Shown: piece after piece, positions 63,864 to 64,000 of the stretch
How positions within the stretch are numbered: position 1 is the stretch's first letter
Layout of the letters: each line of letters opens with the position of its first letter
Origin: Bacteroidota bacterium
Lineage (GTDB): Bacteria > Bacteroidota > Bacteroidia > Chitinophagales > Chitinophagaceae
Direction: 5' to 3'
DNA: 64,000 nucleotides
Assembly: GCA_029573235.1 (NCBI GenBank)
Contig: JAKQGX010000026.1
Location: 104,982-168,981 of the forward strand
The notes under the pieces: generated by a model
Database searches by the model: none
Seen by the model: the letters and a program-made list of their open reading frames with translations, nothing else
Told to the model about the DNA's origin: nothing
Position numbers and translations under genes: made by a program

Positions 63864-64000
63864 TTAATTTGTATTAAATTAATGTATTATGCCTAGTACT
63901 GCGTATAGTACTTTCAGCTATATTTTTTTCGTAATAGGTATTGTTTGTTACATAATTGTTATTATTTTGTGCCCAAATCAAAAATTCACAACCATGCAAT
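63864..64000. other. Intergenic right edge with small repeats
   Basis: TTAATTT-gtatt-AAATTAA (63864-63882) is a palindrome. TAGTACT occurs twice (63894-63900 and 63906-63912), 12 bases apart. An ATG at 63994 could start a gene that continues outside the window, but seven bases are not enough to judge. Confidence 0.3.

Noticed and set aside
1..64000. CRISPR arrays, rRNA, prophage or insertion sequences
   Set aside because: No regularly spaced repeats, rRNA-like sequence, integrase, capsid or transposase reading frame was found.

Overview
The window is a chromosomal segment of a member of the Bacteroidota, most likely from the Chitinophagales/Chitinophagaceae side. The lineage call rests on: type IX secretion C-terminal domains on two secreted proteins; a GLPGLI-family protein beside a TonB-receptor-like outer-membrane protein; a DUF3276/PUR-alpha-like protein; a Rho factor with a long charged N-terminal extension; a MutS2 without Smr domain; start codons mostly lacking Shine-Dalgarno sequences; and many copies of the Bacteroidota -7 promoter box TAnnTTTG, some with a TTG -33 box 18-21 bases upstream. 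The taxonomic placement is inference; no rRNA is present.

Left part (1-32 kb). The end of ssb is followed by an outer-membrane/GLPGLI pair, a T9SS cargo protein, dapA-accA (minus strand), tRNA-Asp, ispE, a LolD-type ABC ATPase, a PduO-type cobalamin adenosyltransferase, purH, a GNAT, a flippase, an ECF sigma factor with a small membrane partner, a MerR/thioredoxin-like pair, arfB, cyanophycin synthetase, a YugP-type membrane protease, a persulfide-dioxygenase-like MBL/rhodanese protein, an enoyl-CoA hydratase, a lipoprotein, rho, an NAD-dependent epimerase, tRNA-Pro, a secreted S8 protease, the PUR protein, a TPR lipoprotein and folE.

Middle (32-47 kb). A 1137-residue fused B12-dependent mutase of IcmF type (B12 domain, G-protein chaperone and mutase in one chain) is the probable client of the adenosyltransferase at 8.8 kb. 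It is followed by radA, comF, clpC, a STAS protein with RNase Z, a secreted hypothetical, comEC, an Nfu-type Fe-S protein and an SCO protein.

Right part (47-64 kb). This is the most unusual stretch. carB, the carbamoyl-phosphate synthase large subunit, is in two clean pieces separated by about 2.9 kb. The first piece is followed after 3 bases by a methyltransferase. Then come two AT-rich minus-strand genes: a probable propeller lipoprotein and a CxxC thioredoxin-like protein. Each has a homopolymeric T tract at its start that puts the best ATG out of frame with the ORF, which suggests phase variation, or else homopolymer sequencing errors. The second carB piece has its own promoter and leads a membrane-protein gene. 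After this come nuoI-J-K-L without the rest of complex I, mutS2, and an EamA/esterase/EamA trio.

No transposase, integrase, prophage, CRISPR array or rRNA was seen. Three short REP-like elements lie in intergenic regions. Most genes are housekeeping genes; the accessory character is concentrated at 49.6-52.4 kb.
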